From Nesterenkonia halotolerans (GTDB lineage: Bacteria; Actinomycetota; Actinomycetes; Actinomycetales; Micrococcaceae): a DNA stretch of 64,000 bases. The notes below the pieces were generated by a model, which worked only from the letters and a program-made list of their open reading frames with translations, did not search any database and was not told the DNA's origin. The position numbers and the translations under genes are program-made. Within the stretch, counting starts at the first letter, position 1. Each line of letters opens with the position of its first letter. Of the stretch, positions 23,808 through 31,759 are shown piece by piece. Location: the NCBI RefSeq assembly GCF_014874065.1, contig NZ_JADBEE010000002.1:124001-188000 (forward strand), written 5' to 3'.

Positions 23808-23813
23808 ACAGTA
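23808..23813 (-). promoter_or_regulatory. Putative -10 box of the aspartate aminotransferase gene
   Basis: TACTGT on the minus strand, preceded by CGG, 37 bases before the ATG; it resembles the GGTANNGT boxes of the tRNA-Thr and rpsL promoters. Confidence 0.4.
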
Positions 23814-23943
23814 CCGGTTTGTCCTGCGCCGGAGAGAGGGCGTAGACTCATTCACCGGTGTCTCAGGCACCTCCGTTCCATCGTGCCCCAAAACCGGCTC
23901 CCGGCAGTGGGTGCGATACGGTGGCGGAGGATCCGGAACCCCT

Positions 23944-24016
23944 AGGGCAGTGGCGCAATTGGTAGCGCAACGGTCTCCAAAACCGTAGGTTGCAGGTTCG
24001 AGTCCTGTCTGCCCTG
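23944..24016 (+). tRNA. tRNA-Trp (anticodon CCA)
   Basis: The acceptor stem AGGGCAG pairs with CTGCCCT, discriminator G. The anticodon stem CGGT/ACCG encloses CTCCAAA with anticodon CCA. T-arm GCAGG TTCGAGT CCTGT is present. CCA is not encoded. It precedes secE by 38 bases, the conserved actinobacterial order tRNA-Trp, secE, nusG. A TACGGT box at 23917-23922 is a possible -10 element. Confidence 0.95.
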
Positions 24017-24054
24017 CTAGGCACCCGCCTTAACCGTGAACAGATGGAGTCTTT

Positions 24055-24402
24055 GTGTCCCAGTCGCCTTCGACGCCAGATCAGGGCTCCACGCCCGCCG
24101 GCGGCGAACCGAAGGGCCCGTTCGGGAAAGTGTTGCTGTTCCTCCGTCAGGTGATCGACGAACTCAAGAAGGTCGTCGTCCCGACCCGGCGCGAGCTGGT
24201 CAACTACACGACTGTGGTCCTGGTCTTCGTTCTCGTGGTGATCGGAATCGTCACCGGTTTCGACGCCGTCTTCAGTCGCGGAGCCGAGGCGCTCTTCGGC
24301 GGCAGCAGCGGAGGAGTGGAGCAGCCGGCAGAGGCACCGGCCGACGGTGGTGGCGCAGGAGACGATGGCGCGGTGGACGACAGTGCTGAAAACGGTGACT
24401 GA
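24055..24402 (+). CDS. secE: Preprotein translocase subunit SecE
   Basis: SecE clamps the SecY channel for protein export. The 115-residue product has the amphipathic segment LFLRQVIDELKKVVVPTRRE followed by one membrane helix (VNYTTVVLVFVLVVIGIVTG), the minimal actinobacterial SecE. After the helix there is an unusual ~40-residue Gly/Asp/Ala/Glu-rich tail that would face the outside. GTG start at 24055. It lies between tRNA-Trp and nusG. Confidence 0.93.
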   Translation: MSQSPSTPDQGSTPAGGEPKGPFGKVLLFLRQVIDELKKVVVPTRRELVNYTTVVLVFVLVVIGIVTGFDAVFSRGAEALFGGSSGGVEQPAEAPADGGGAGDDGAVDDSAENGD

Positions 24403-24498
24403 CAACTGACGATGACGTAGCGGCGCATCCAGCGCCTCGCGTCACGGGATCGAGAGCTCGCCGTGTGGTCGGTGAGCACCACGGAAAGCAGGAGAACA

Positions 24499-25296
24499 GT
24501 GTCTGATCAGGATCTTTCGCAGCAGACCGAAGAGGTCGACGCCGCCCAGGACGCCCCTGCCGAGGCAGACGAGCAGACCACAGCCGCTGCCGGCGAGGCA
24601 GAGGAGACCATTGAGGTCGAGGCTGAGGGTGAGCAGGCGGCTGACGCCGATGTGCCCGAGGAGGAGAAGTCCTACGAGGAGCGCGCCGCTGCGCTGAAGT
24701 CCAAGCTGCGACGTCAGCTCGGCGACTGGTACGTCGTGCACACCTATGCCGGCTACGAGAAGCGTGTGAAGTCCAACCTGGAGACCCGCATCCAGACCCA
24801 GGACATGGAGGACCACATCTTCGAGATCGAGGTCCCCATGGAAGAGGTCGTGGAGATCAAGGGAACTCAGCGCAAGGTCGTCACCCGCGTCCGGATTCCC
24901 GGCTACGTGATCGTCCGCATGGAGCTCACCGACGCCTCCTGGGGCGTCGTGCGCCACACCCCGGGCGTCACCGGCTTCGTCGGCAACGCCCACGACCCGC
25001 ACCCGCTGAGCTCCGACGAGGTCTTCGCGATGCTCTCGGACCACCTGCTCGGCAAGCCCGACGCGCCCAAGCACGGCGAGGCCGAGGATGGCTCCGGAGC
25101 AGCGGGCGCATCGGACATCAAGGTCGACTTCGAGGTCGGCGAGTCTGTCACCGTCACCGATGGTCCCTTCGCGACGCTCCCGGCCTCCATCTCAGAGATC
25201 CACGCAGATTCTCGCCAGCTCGTGGTGCTGGTCTCGATCTTCGAGCGCGAGACTCCCGTGACGCTGAACTTCAACCAGGTCGAAAAGATCTACTGA
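24499..25296 (+). CDS. nusG: Transcription termination/antitermination protein NusG
   Basis: NusG binds RNA polymerase beside the beta' clamp and links it to Rho or ribosomal protein S10. The 265-residue product has an acidic Glu/Ala-rich N-terminal extension of about 80 residues, then the NGN domain ([20 protein letters not shown] to TPGVTGFVG), a linker rich in Gly/Ala/Glu, and the C-terminal KOW domain ([20 protein letters not shown] to NFNQVEKIY). The GTG at 24499 with AGGAG 4 bases upstream is chosen over a GTG at 24463. Confidence 0.95.
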   Translation: MSDQDLSQQTEEVDAAQDAPAEADEQTTAAAGEAEETIEVEAEGEQAADADVPEEEKSYEERAAALKSKLRRQLGDWYVVHTYAGYEKRVKSNLETRIQTQDMEDHIFEIEVPMEEVVEIKGTQRKVVTRVRIPGYVIVRMELTDASWGVVRHTPGVTGFVGNAHDPHPLSSDEVFAMLSDHLLGKPDAPKHGEAEDGSGAAGASDIKVDFEVGESVTVTDGPFATLPASISEIHADSRQLVVLVSIFERETPVTLNFNQVEKIY

Positions 25297-25320
25297 GGAT
25301 CAGCTGTACAACTCAAAACT

Positions 25321-25357
25321 TTCGACGCCGCAGGTGGCTTTGGCCTGTGGCGTCGAA
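25321..25357 (+). terminator. Hairpin after nusG
   Basis: A 14-position stem with one mismatch (25321-25334 with 25344-25357) and a 9-base loop, 25 bases after the nusG stop. There is no T-run, so it may be a weak terminator or processing site. Confidence 0.5.
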
Positions 25358-25424
25358 CCGGTCATCACGCCATGATGGCCACCCCCCTGCGTCACGCTCC
25401 TGTGGCACGGGGACACCAGGTGAG

Positions 25425-25466
25425 GGCTCTCGCGCCCCCGGCTGCAACGCAGCCCATGCGAGAGCC
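25425..25466 (+). promoter_or_regulatory. Nested hairpin in the rplK leader
   Basis: GGCTCTCGC (25425-25433) pairs with GCGAGAGCC (25458-25466) and encloses a second hairpin GGCTGC/GCAGCC (25440-25454). It ends 26 bases before the rplK ATG and could be an L1-binding autoregulatory structure; that is an inference from position. Confidence 0.45.
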
Positions 25467-25492
25467 TGCAACGTAAGAAAAGGACGCTGAAC

Positions 25493-25924
25493 ATGGCCCC
25501 GAAGAAGAAAGTCTCCGGCCTGATCAAGCTGCAGATCAACGCAGGCGCCGCCAACCCGGCCCCTCCGATTGGTCCTGCACTGGGTCAGCACGGTGTCAAC
25601 ATCATGGAGTTCTGCAAGGCTTACAACGCGGCGACTGAGTCCCAGCGCGGCAACGTGATCCCTGTGGAGATCACGGTCTACGAAGACCGCTCCTTCACCT
25701 TCGTCACCAAGACTCCGCCGGCAGCCGAGCTGATCAAGAAGGCAGCAGGCGTGGCCAAGGGCTCGGGCGTGCCGCACACCGAGAAGGTCGGCAAGCTGAC
25801 CCAGTCGCAGGTCGAAGAGATCGCACAGACCAAGATGGAGGACCTCAACGCGAATGACCTCGCCGGAGCCTCCAAGATCGTCGCCGGCACTGCCCGCTCC
25901 ATGGGCATCACCGTCGAAGGCTGA
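25493..25924 (+). CDS. rplK: 50S ribosomal protein L11
   Basis: L11 binds 23S rRNA at the GTPase-associated centre. The 143-residue product matches the family length; the proline-rich N-terminal segment [19 protein letters not shown] and the C-terminal [11 protein letters not shown] are characteristic. AAGAAAAGGA precedes the ATG. It forms an operon with rplA, 135 bases downstream. Confidence 0.97.
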   Translation: MAPKKKVSGLIKLQINAGAANPAPPIGPALGQHGVNIMEFCKAYNAATESQRGNVIPVEITVYEDRSFTFVTKTPPAAELIKKAAGVAKGSGVPHTEKVGKLTQSQVEEIAQTKMEDLNANDLAGASKIVAGTARSMGITVEG

Positions 25925-26059
25925 ACAGGGCACCCGCCCGTAGACAAGACACAGGGCATTCGCTCTGTGGACAGACAATGAGTCCGACCCTTCGTGGGTG
26001 GACGGTGGGAAGGGTCGAGCGCGACCCACGTACCACAACTGCTAAGGAGAACAACGCAG

Positions 26060-26764
26060 ATGGCAAAGCGCAGCAAAGCTTATGAAGCAGCAGCTCAGAA
26101 GATCAACGAGGACGCGCTGTACTCCCCGGCCGAGGCAGTAGCCCTGGCCAAGGAGACCAACCCGTCCAAGTCGGACGCGACGGTCGAGGTGGCCATGCGC
26201 CTCTCGGTCGACCCGCGCAAGGCGGACCAGATGGTCCGCGGCACGGTCATCCTGCCCCACGGCACCGGCAAGACCGCCCGCGTGGTCGTCTTCACCCAGG
26301 GTGACAACGTCGCCAAGGCTGAAGAGGCCGGAGCAGACTACGTCGGCGGCGATGAGCTCATCGCCAAGGTCGCCGAAGGCTGGACCGACTTCGACGCCGC
26401 CGTCGCCTCCCCCGACATGATGGGCAAGGTCGGACGTCTGGGCAAGGTTCTGGGTCCCCGCAACCTGATGCCGAACCCCAAGACCGGCACCGTGACCCCC
26501 GACGTCGCCAAGGCCGTCAACGAGCTCAAGGGCGGCAAGATCACCTTCCGCGTGGACAAGCACTCGAACCTGCACTTCATCGTGGGCAAGAGCAGCTTCG
26601 ACGCCAAGGCGCTGACCGAGAACTATGCGGCGGCTCTGGAGGAGGTCCTTCGTCTGAAGCCCTCCGCCTCCAAGGGTCGTTATATCAACCGCGTCACCGT
26701 GGCCACCACCTTCGGACCCGGCATCCCCGTGGATCCGAACGTCACCAAGGTGATCGCCGACTGA
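26060..26764 (+). CDS. rplA: 50S ribosomal protein L1
   Basis: L1 forms the mobile stalk near the E site and in many bacteria represses its own operon. The 234-residue product carries the signature [26 protein letters not shown] and the C-terminal [15 protein letters not shown]. The ATG at 26060 is preceded by AAGGAG; a GTG/ATG frame extension upstream is not supported. A terminator hairpin follows. Confidence 0.97.
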   Translation: MAKRSKAYEAAAQKINEDALYSPAEAVALAKETNPSKSDATVEVAMRLSVDPRKADQMVRGTVILPHGTGKTARVVVFTQGDNVAKAEEAGADYVGGDELIAKVAEGWTDFDAAVASPDMMGKVGRLGKVLGPRNLMPNPKTGTVTPDVAKAVNELKGGKITFRVDKHSNLHFIVGKSSFDAKALTENYAAALEEVLRLKPSASKGRYINRVTVATTFGPGIPVDPNVTKVIAD

Positions 26765-26797
26765 TCAGCTGATTGCTCCCCAGGGAGCATCCACCGA

Positions 26798-26831
26798 AGC
26801 AGGCCCTCGTCTTCTCGACGGGGGCTGCTTT
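26798..26831 (+). terminator. Terminator after rplA
   Basis: AGCAG-GCCCTCGTC (26798-26811) pairs imperfectly with GACGGGGGCTGCT (26817-26829), followed by TT. A smaller GCTCCC/GGGAGC hairpin lies at 26775-26788. Confidence 0.6.
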
Positions 26832-26846
26832 CGTCTCCCGGTGCGC

Positions 26847-26914
26847 TGAGCGGCGGATTCTCCGTGCATCCGGGGCCTTCTCGGGCATGGGATGCCCGGA
26901 GAATCCGCCGCTCA
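26847..26914. repeat. Long inverted repeat between rplA and the L10 leader
   Basis: An 18-bp perfect stem (26847-26864 with 26897-26914) continues after one mismatch into a further 6 bp (26866-26871 with 26890-26895), enclosing an 18-base loop. It follows an adequate terminator and precedes the rplJ promoter, so its role is unexplained: a second terminator, a transposable palindromic element, or a protein site. Confidence 0.7.
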
Positions 26915-26947
26915 ACGAGTAGGCGCTGCCGCCGCAGGGACCAGGAA

Positions 26948-26976
26948 TTGCAGGGGGCTGGCCCCGAGTGTAGAGT
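26948..26976 (+). promoter_or_regulatory. Promoter of the rplJ-rplL operon
   Basis: TTGCAG (26948-26953) and TAGAGT (26971-26976) with a 17-base spacer. Transcription would start near 26983, about 270 bases before rplJ. Confidence 0.65.
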
Positions 26977-26982
26977 GACACC

Positions 26983-27251
26983 TGACCAAAGACCGCCGGT
27001 CGTTGTTGTCGTGCGCAGATCATTGGCTGGTCTGCGCGGTCAGCAGGCATCATGTCTGTGAGGCGACGCAACTCTAAAGACCCTTTTGGGCGACCTGCGC
27101 AGGACACGAACACGTTCTATCCGAAGAATCGGATCGCTCACGACTGCGATCAGCTCCTTCTCCTAGACCATGCCCCGTGCCTTGCGCAGCGGGGCATTTT
27201 TCATGTCCCAGCACAACGGGGTGACCGGCTTACATGATCGGAAGGAGTGCC
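26983..27251 (+). ncRNA. Ribosomal protein L10 leader
   Basis: The untranslated leader of rplJ. It contains the element CCAAAGACCGCCGGTCG around 26985-27003 and a GCGCAGA...TCTGCGC stem at about 27014-27037, features of the L10(L12)4-binding leader found upstream of rplJ in many bacteria. The RNA fold is inferred from position and these short helices; an Rfam covariance search would decide it. The 3' part includes an intrinsic terminator (27170-27201), suggesting attenuation. Confidence 0.65.
27170..27201 (+). terminator. Attenuator terminator in the L10 leader
   Basis: ATGCCCCG (27170-27177) pairs with CGGGGCAT (27190-27197), followed by TTTTT. It is the only hairpin in the window with a clean T-run, and lies 50 bases before the rplJ start, so it should stop transcription before the gene unless overridden. 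Confidence 0.75.
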
Positions 27252-27770
27252 ATGGCGAATCCTGAGAAGGCTGCCGCCGTCGATGAGTTGAAGGAACTCT
27301 TCAACAACTCGACTGCCGCAGTGCTCACGGAGTACCGCGGCCTCTCCGTGGGCCAGCTGCAGACTCTGCGCCGGTCCGTGCGAGAGAACGCACACTACGC
27401 TGTGGTGAAGAACACGCTCACCGAGATCGCGGCTCGGGAACTCGGCATCGACGCCTTTGAAGGCAAGATGTCCGGCCCCTCCGCCATCGCCTTCGTCCAC
27501 GGTGACCCCGTGGACGTGGCCAAGTCTCTGCGTGACTTCGCCAAGAGCAATCCTGCGCTCATCGTCAAGGGCGGCTATATGGATGGCGTCGCTCTGGATG
27601 AAGCAGGAGTGAAGCAGCTCGCGGACCTTGAGTCCCGCGAGGTTCTGCTCAGCAAGATGGCTGGTGCCCTCATCGGCGTCCAGTCCAAGGCAGCCTCCCT
27701 GTTCCAGGCACCGTTGTCCAAGGCCGTTCGCACGGTCGAGGCGCTTCGCGTGCAGCAGGAAGCAGCCTGA
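27252..27770 (+). CDS. rplJ: 50S ribosomal protein L10
   Basis: L10 anchors the L7/L12 stalk to 23S rRNA. The 172-residue product has the N-terminal rRNA-binding domain (TAAVLTEYRGLSVGQLQTLR, VVKNTLTEIAA) and a C-terminal helix that binds L7/L12 dimers. The ATG at 27252 with GGAAGGAG upstream is preferred to an in-frame ATG at 27234. It is led by an attenuator-bearing leader and followed by rplL. Confidence 0.96.
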   Translation: MANPEKAAAVDELKELFNNSTAAVLTEYRGLSVGQLQTLRRSVRENAHYAVVKNTLTEIAARELGIDAFEGKMSGPSAIAFVHGDPVDVAKSLRDFAKSNPALIVKGGYMDGVALDEAGVKQLADLESREVLLSKMAGALIGVQSKAASLFQAPLSKAVRTVEALRVQQEAA

Positions 27771-27830
27771 GCTCGAGCTCAGCAGTGAACCACAAGCAAG
27801 ACCCCTCAAACATTTAGAAGGAGCGCCCCC

Positions 27831-28214
27831 ATGGCGAAGATGAGCAACGACGAACTGATCGAACAGTTCAAGGAAATGTCCCTGATCGAGCTCTCCGAGT
27901 TCGTCAAGGTCTTCGAGGAGACCTTCGACGTGACCGCAGCCGCTCCCGTGGCAGCAGCAGCAGCCCCAGGAGGCGGCGGCGACGCCGAAGAGGCTGAAGA
28001 GCAGACCGAGTTCGACGTGGTCCTTGAGTCCGCCGGCGAGAAGAAGATCGGCGTCATCAAGGAGGTGCGCGGTCTGACTTCCCTCGGTCTCAAGGAGGCA
28101 AAGGATCTGGTCGACGGCGCTCCCAAGGCCGTGCTCGAGGGTGTCGACAAGGACACCGCCGAGAAGGCCAAGGAGACCCTGGAAGGCGCAGGCGCCACCG
28201 TCACCCTCAAGTGA
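27831..28214 (+). CDS. rplL: 50S ribosomal protein L7/L12
   Basis: The stalk protein that recruits elongation factor GTPases. The 127-residue product shows the N-terminal dimerisation helix ([20 protein letters not shown]), an Ala/Gly/Pro hinge (residues ~38-52) and the compact C-terminal domain with [27 protein letters not shown] precedes the ATG. A 17-bp terminator follows. Confidence 0.97.
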   Translation: MAKMSNDELIEQFKEMSLIELSEFVKVFEETFDVTAAAPVAAAAAPGGGGDAEEAEEQTEFDVVLESAGEKKIGVIKEVRGLTSLGLKEAKDLVDGAPKAVLEGVDKDTAEKAKETLEGAGATVTLK

Positions 28215-28255
28215 TCGGGGCGGCGACAGCCGCATCCAGGCAGTCTTGACTGCAT

Positions 28256-28296
28256 AGAGAAATCCCCCGGAAGGCTTCTTTCCGGGGGATTTCTCT
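28256..28296. terminator. Terminator after rplL
   Basis: A perfect 17-bp stem (28256-28272 with 28280-28296) with a 7-base loop. It lies between rplL and the convergent gene at 28334 and can serve both strands. Confidence 0.85.
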
Positions 28297-28333
28297 GTCT
28301 GCCGGCACTTCTGGGGTCCGTTGGTGCGTCGCC

Positions 28334-28819
28334 CTAGATCCTGCTTCCTGGTTTGGGCATGAGTCCGGCTGCCACGAAGGCAAGGCCGGCAAGCCCGCAC
28401 ACTCCCAGAGCGATGATGAGCCAGTCGATGTAGATCCCGAGAACCACGCTTGCCAGCACCCAGAGCGCCAGGGCCACGGCGATCGCAGCAAAGACCGCTC
28501 CTCCTACGCGGGGTCCGGAGCTCCGCCGGTACCTTGTGGCATCGGACCCATGGTCGCCGATGGCATCGGCTGGCCTCGACGGTGCGGACAGCGTCTGCTC
28601 TGTGGGTGCCGAGTTCAACGCTGCCTCTTGTTCCGCCCGTTCGAACCATCGAGGTCCTCGTTCTGGTTCCTTCCAGATGAAGTCCTTCTCGCTCTGGGCG
28701 CGCAGCGACTCGGCCAGCAGCTCATCGACATCCGCCGGTTCTGGCGGCAGCGGCCGCGTGGGGTGGGTGGGCGCGTCCTGCTCAGTGGACTCGCGACGCT
28801 CAGGGTGCTCGGCGGTCAT
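28334..28819 (-). CDS. Membrane protein coupled to the PspC/LiaF-like gene
   Basis: A 161-residue protein with a long polar N-terminus (~105 residues, Glu/Arg/Pro/Ala-rich, EKDFIWKEPERGPRWFERAEQE) and two C-terminal membrane segments (VGGAVFAAIAVALALWVLA and WLIIALGVCGLAGLAFVAAGL). Its ATG overlaps the stop of the PspC-domain gene (ATGA), so the two are made together. I do not recognise a named family; the context points to envelope-stress sensing or its partners. Confidence 0.75.
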   Translation of the reverse strand: MTAEHPERRESTEQDAPTHPTRPLPPEPADVDELLAESLRAQSEKDFIWKEPERGPRWFERAEQEAALNSAPTEQTLSAPSRPADAIGDHGSDATRYRRSSGPRVGGAVFAAIAVALALWVLASVVLGIYIDWLIIALGVCGLAGLAFVAAGLMPKPGSRI

Positions 28820-30204
28820 CGCTGCTCATCTGCTTCCTGGTCATAGGTGGTGGAGTCATAGATCGTGGTGTTCCCGAATGCCGAGTTGAGATCCAGGTGA
28901 ATCTCGTTCTCGGAGTCCGCTGGGCCGATCACCAGGTCCTCCCCGGAGATCCCCGACTGTTCCAGGCTGTCGTCCTGGGTGGCGATCTCGAGGTTGCTCA
29001 GCGCCTGACCGTTGCTGATGACCACACGCGCGTCGTCAGGGACGATCACGGAGGTGTTCGAGAAGGCCTGATTGACCTGGGCGTCCCAGATCGCTGGGTC
29101 CGCGGAACCTTCCAGCGCGGAAAGATCGCTCAGATCCACCGTGGTGTTGGAGAAGGCGCTGCGCACCTGGGTGTCAGACGTCTGGTAATTCCCGAAGGCG
29201 TGGTTCGTGCCGCCTGCGAAGCCTGAGACGGTCTGCCCGGCGAAGAGGACCAGCATGACCGCAGTGCTCAAGGCCAGGAGCCCCGGGGTTCCCGGTCGGC
29301 CCCGCAGGGCCGCAGTGAAATGGGTCAGCCCCAGGAGCAGCACCAGTCCGGCTGTGGCCACAAGTGCCACCGTGACTCCGGAGAGTCCGAAGCCGCCGGC
29401 GAGCCAGGACAGTCCGACGACCATCGGCAGCGCCAGCAGCCCCAGCCCCCAGCTCAGCTGCCGACGTCGACGCCGCTCCGCGCGTTCTCGAGGAGAGTAT
29501 TCGGACCGTCCCGAAGGCTGCCTCGGGGCCCGAACCGATGCCGGGCCTGGATATGCCGCGTCCTGCTTCAGGGCGGAGTTGCCTGAGCCGGAGGTGTGCC
29601 CGGGCGCCGTCGTCGTCACCCGTTCTCTGGGGTACCAGGCCGGCTTCCCATCCGCTCGTGTCGGGGTGGAGTCACCGGCCCCGGCTTTTCCCGTGGAGCC
29701 GCCTGGTCCAGCGGAGGAAGAATTCGTGGGGTAGCGCCCTGTATCGGAGTCGCCCGTGGTCGCCGAAGCAGAATCCTTGCGGTGGTTCTTAACGGCCACG
29801 TAGACCAGCCAGGCCACGGCACCGAGGATCACGATGTTGAGCAGCACAGCCAAGGGACCTGCGACGCTGATCGGCGTGAACACGTTCAGCGCGCCCAGGA
29901 CCGTGAGGATCATGCCACCGACGAAGCCTGACGTGTAATTGCCGCGAACCGCTTCCTGCGCGTGGATCCTGCCCTCGCGGTTCGGCACCAGGATCCAGGC
30001 GAGTCCATACAGCAGTGCCGCCGGGGAGAAGAAGATGATGAAAGCGACGACGCCGAGCCCACGCACCAGGGCTGCGTCCCATCCGACCTTGGCGGAGATG
30101 CCGGCGAAGACTCCACCGACCCATGTCTCCTCCGGGCGAAGCAGCCCAGTGGTGCGCATCCAGTCGAAGAAGCGACGGCCTGTCTCAGGCTTCTGATTGT
30201 TCAT
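28816..30204 (-). CDS. PspC-domain membrane protein with LiaF-like C-terminal domain
   Basis: A 462-residue protein. Residues ~18-72 form a PspC domain (RPEETWVGGVFAGISAKVG to GLAWILVP). Two further membrane segments (~90-137), a Ser/Gly/Thr-rich linker (~145-235) and a membrane cluster (~248-330) follow. The C-terminal ~125 residues form a beta-rich domain with three AF(S/G)NT repeats (AFSNTTVDL, AFSNTSVIV, AFGNTTIYD), as in the LiaF/toastrack domains of Lia-type stress systems. It is divergent from a PspC-fused kinase, so it probably modulates that kinase in response to membrane damage. GGAGA lies upstream of the ATG. Confidence 0.83.
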   Translation of the reverse strand: MNNQKPETGRRFFDWMRTTGLLRPEETWVGGVFAGISAKVGWDAALVRGLGVVAFIIFFSPAALLYGLAWILVPNREGRIHAQEAVRGNYTSGFVGGMILTVLGALNVFTPISVAGPLAVLLNIVILGAVAWLVYVAVKNHRKDSASATTGDSDTGRYPTNSSSAGPGGSTGKAGAGDSTPTRADGKPAWYPRERVTTTAPGHTSGSGNSALKQDAAYPGPASVRAPRQPSGRSEYSPRERAERRRRRQLSWGLGLLALPMVVGLSWLAGGFGLSGVTVALVATAGLVLLLGLTHFTAALRGRPGTPGLLALSTAVMLVLFAGQTVSGFAGGTNHAFGNYQTSDTQVRSAFSNTTVDLSDLSALEGSADPAIWDAQVNQAFSNTSVIVPDDARVVISNGQALSNLEIATQDDSLEQSGISGEDLVIGPADSENEIHLDLNSAFGNTTIYDSTTYDQEADEQR

Positions 30205-30331
30205 GCTTCAAGTCTCCTGCGATAGGAACTCTGCCGCTACTGGGGGACACCCTGACTCAACCCTGAAACATCGCCCGCAGCCCCCGATCCTGGGGCTGGA
30301 TCCATCGAGGTGGAGCAGGTGCCGTGGCAGT

Positions 30332-31759
30332 ATGGGAAATATGGACAGCGCAAGTCAGATGCCCCTGGGGCAGCACCCCAGCCGTGCGCGGCCACCGCTG
30401 CTGCGCGCCGCCGGCACCCCCCTGGCAGGGGTCTGCCTCGGACTGTCCCGGCATCTGGGGTTCTCGGTACCTGCAGTCCGCACCGTCATGATCGGGCTGA
30501 GCGTTGCCGGCGGCATCGGGCTGCTGCTCTACTGCTGGCTGTGGATCTTCGTGCCGCGTGAGGACGAGCCTCGTCCCGATGCAGCGGCGCGGGGGCTCAG
30601 CGGGCCGGCCGTGAACGGCAGCGACGGCGTCGAAGCCGGGGAGCCGACGCGGGCTCCGCGACCCACCGCAGGCATTGATCCGCAGGCAGAGCCGGTCCAA
30701 TACTGGAACGCTCGTGGCCGCGAAGTCCTCGATGCCCTGACGAGCTCTCCCCAGGTGCTCTTCGGCGGACTCCTCCTGGGTGGTGCAGGTCTGATCGGAC
30801 TCCAGCTCTTCGGAGCCGATATCAATTGGTGGCTCATCGGTCCGCCCGTGATCCTCGGAGTCGGCGTGCTGCTGGCGTGGTCCCAGGTGGATGCCATCGG
30901 TCCACGGTCAGCCGAGGAGCCGGGGTCCGCTCATCGCGAGCGGCCCCGCTCACGTCAGGCCATTCTGTGGCAGTTCTCGGTGGGGGTGCTGCTGGTCATT
31001 CTGGCGCTTCTTCTCCTTGCGGGCGGGTTCCTCCCGGCCGCTGACCTGCTGCTGGGCCTGATGGTGGCGGCGATGCTGCTCGCCGGCATCGCGCTGGTGA
31101 GCGCGCCCTGGGTGATCCGTCTCTACCGGACCTCCAACACGGAGCGCGCGCGAGCGGCGGCGGAGGCTGAGCGTGCCGACATCGCCGCGCACCTCCACGA
31201 TTCTGTGCTCCAGACTCTCGCCATGGTTCAGAAGCAGCGGCATGACCCCGCCGCGGTGGAGAAGCTCGCCCGCAGGCAGGAGCGGCAGCTGCGCGGGTGG
31301 CTCTACGGACGCGACGCCGCCGAGACCGGGACGCTCAAGGAGCAGCTCAGTGCCACGGTCGCAGAGCTGGAGGAGCTCCACAGCGTGCCGGTGGAGATCG
31401 TCGCCGTCGGGGAGTCTCGCCGAACCGATCACCGTGTGTTGGTCGCTGCTGCGCGGGAGGCCATCGTCAATGCGCTCAAGCACGCGGGCCCTGCCTCGGT
31501 CTACCTCGAGTCCACTCCTGCCGAGGACGCGGTCTTCATCCGCGATCGCGGCGCAGGGTTCGATCCCTCGGGCATCGGAGCGGATCGGCTCGGCGTGCGG
31601 GAATCGATCATCGGGCGGATGAACCGTGCCGGCGGCAGGGCCGACATCCGATCGGGGGACGCCGGCACCGAGGTCCAGCTGTGGATGCCGGTGAGCGCCT
31701 CGGCCGGGGCGGACTCCGGCACTGATCCGATGTCGCGACGTGAGGAGACCTATGGGTGA
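30332..31759 (+). CDS. PspC-fused sensor histidine kinase (LiaS/NarX type)
   Basis: A 475-residue sensor kinase. Residues ~15-75 form a PspC domain (GTPLAGVCLGLSRHLGFSVP to WLWIFVP). Four more membrane segments occur between ~130 and ~260. The HisKA_3-type phosphoacceptor is the histidine in ADIAAHLHDSVLQTLAMV (near residue 288), followed by the ATPase N box AAREAIVNALKHAG, G1 box FIRDRGAGFDP and GVRESIIGRM. It should phosphorylate the downstream LuxR-type regulator, whose start it overlaps. The start is uncertain: ATGs at 30332 and 30341 are both possible and neither has a clear ribosome binding site. Confidence 0.87.
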   Translation: MGNMDSASQMPLGQHPSRARPPLLRAAGTPLAGVCLGLSRHLGFSVPAVRTVMIGLSVAGGIGLLLYCWLWIFVPREDEPRPDAAARGLSGPAVNGSDGVEAGEPTRAPRPTAGIDPQAEPVQYWNARGREVLDALTSSPQVLFGGLLLGGAGLIGLQLFGADINWWLIGPPVILGVGVLLAWSQVDAIGPRSAEEPGSAHRERPRSRQAILWQFSVGVLLVILALLLLAGGFLPAADLLLGLMVAAMLLAGIALVSAPWVIRLYRTSNTERARAAAEAERADIAAHLHDSVLQTLAMVQKQRHDPAAVEKLARRQERQLRGWLYGRDAAETGTLKEQLSATVAELEELHSVPVEIVAVGESRRTDHRVLVAAAREAIVNALKHAGPASVYLESTPAEDAVFIRDRGAGFDPSGIGADRLGVRESIIGRMNRAGGRADIRSGDAGTEVQLWMPVSASAGADSGTDPMSRREETYG

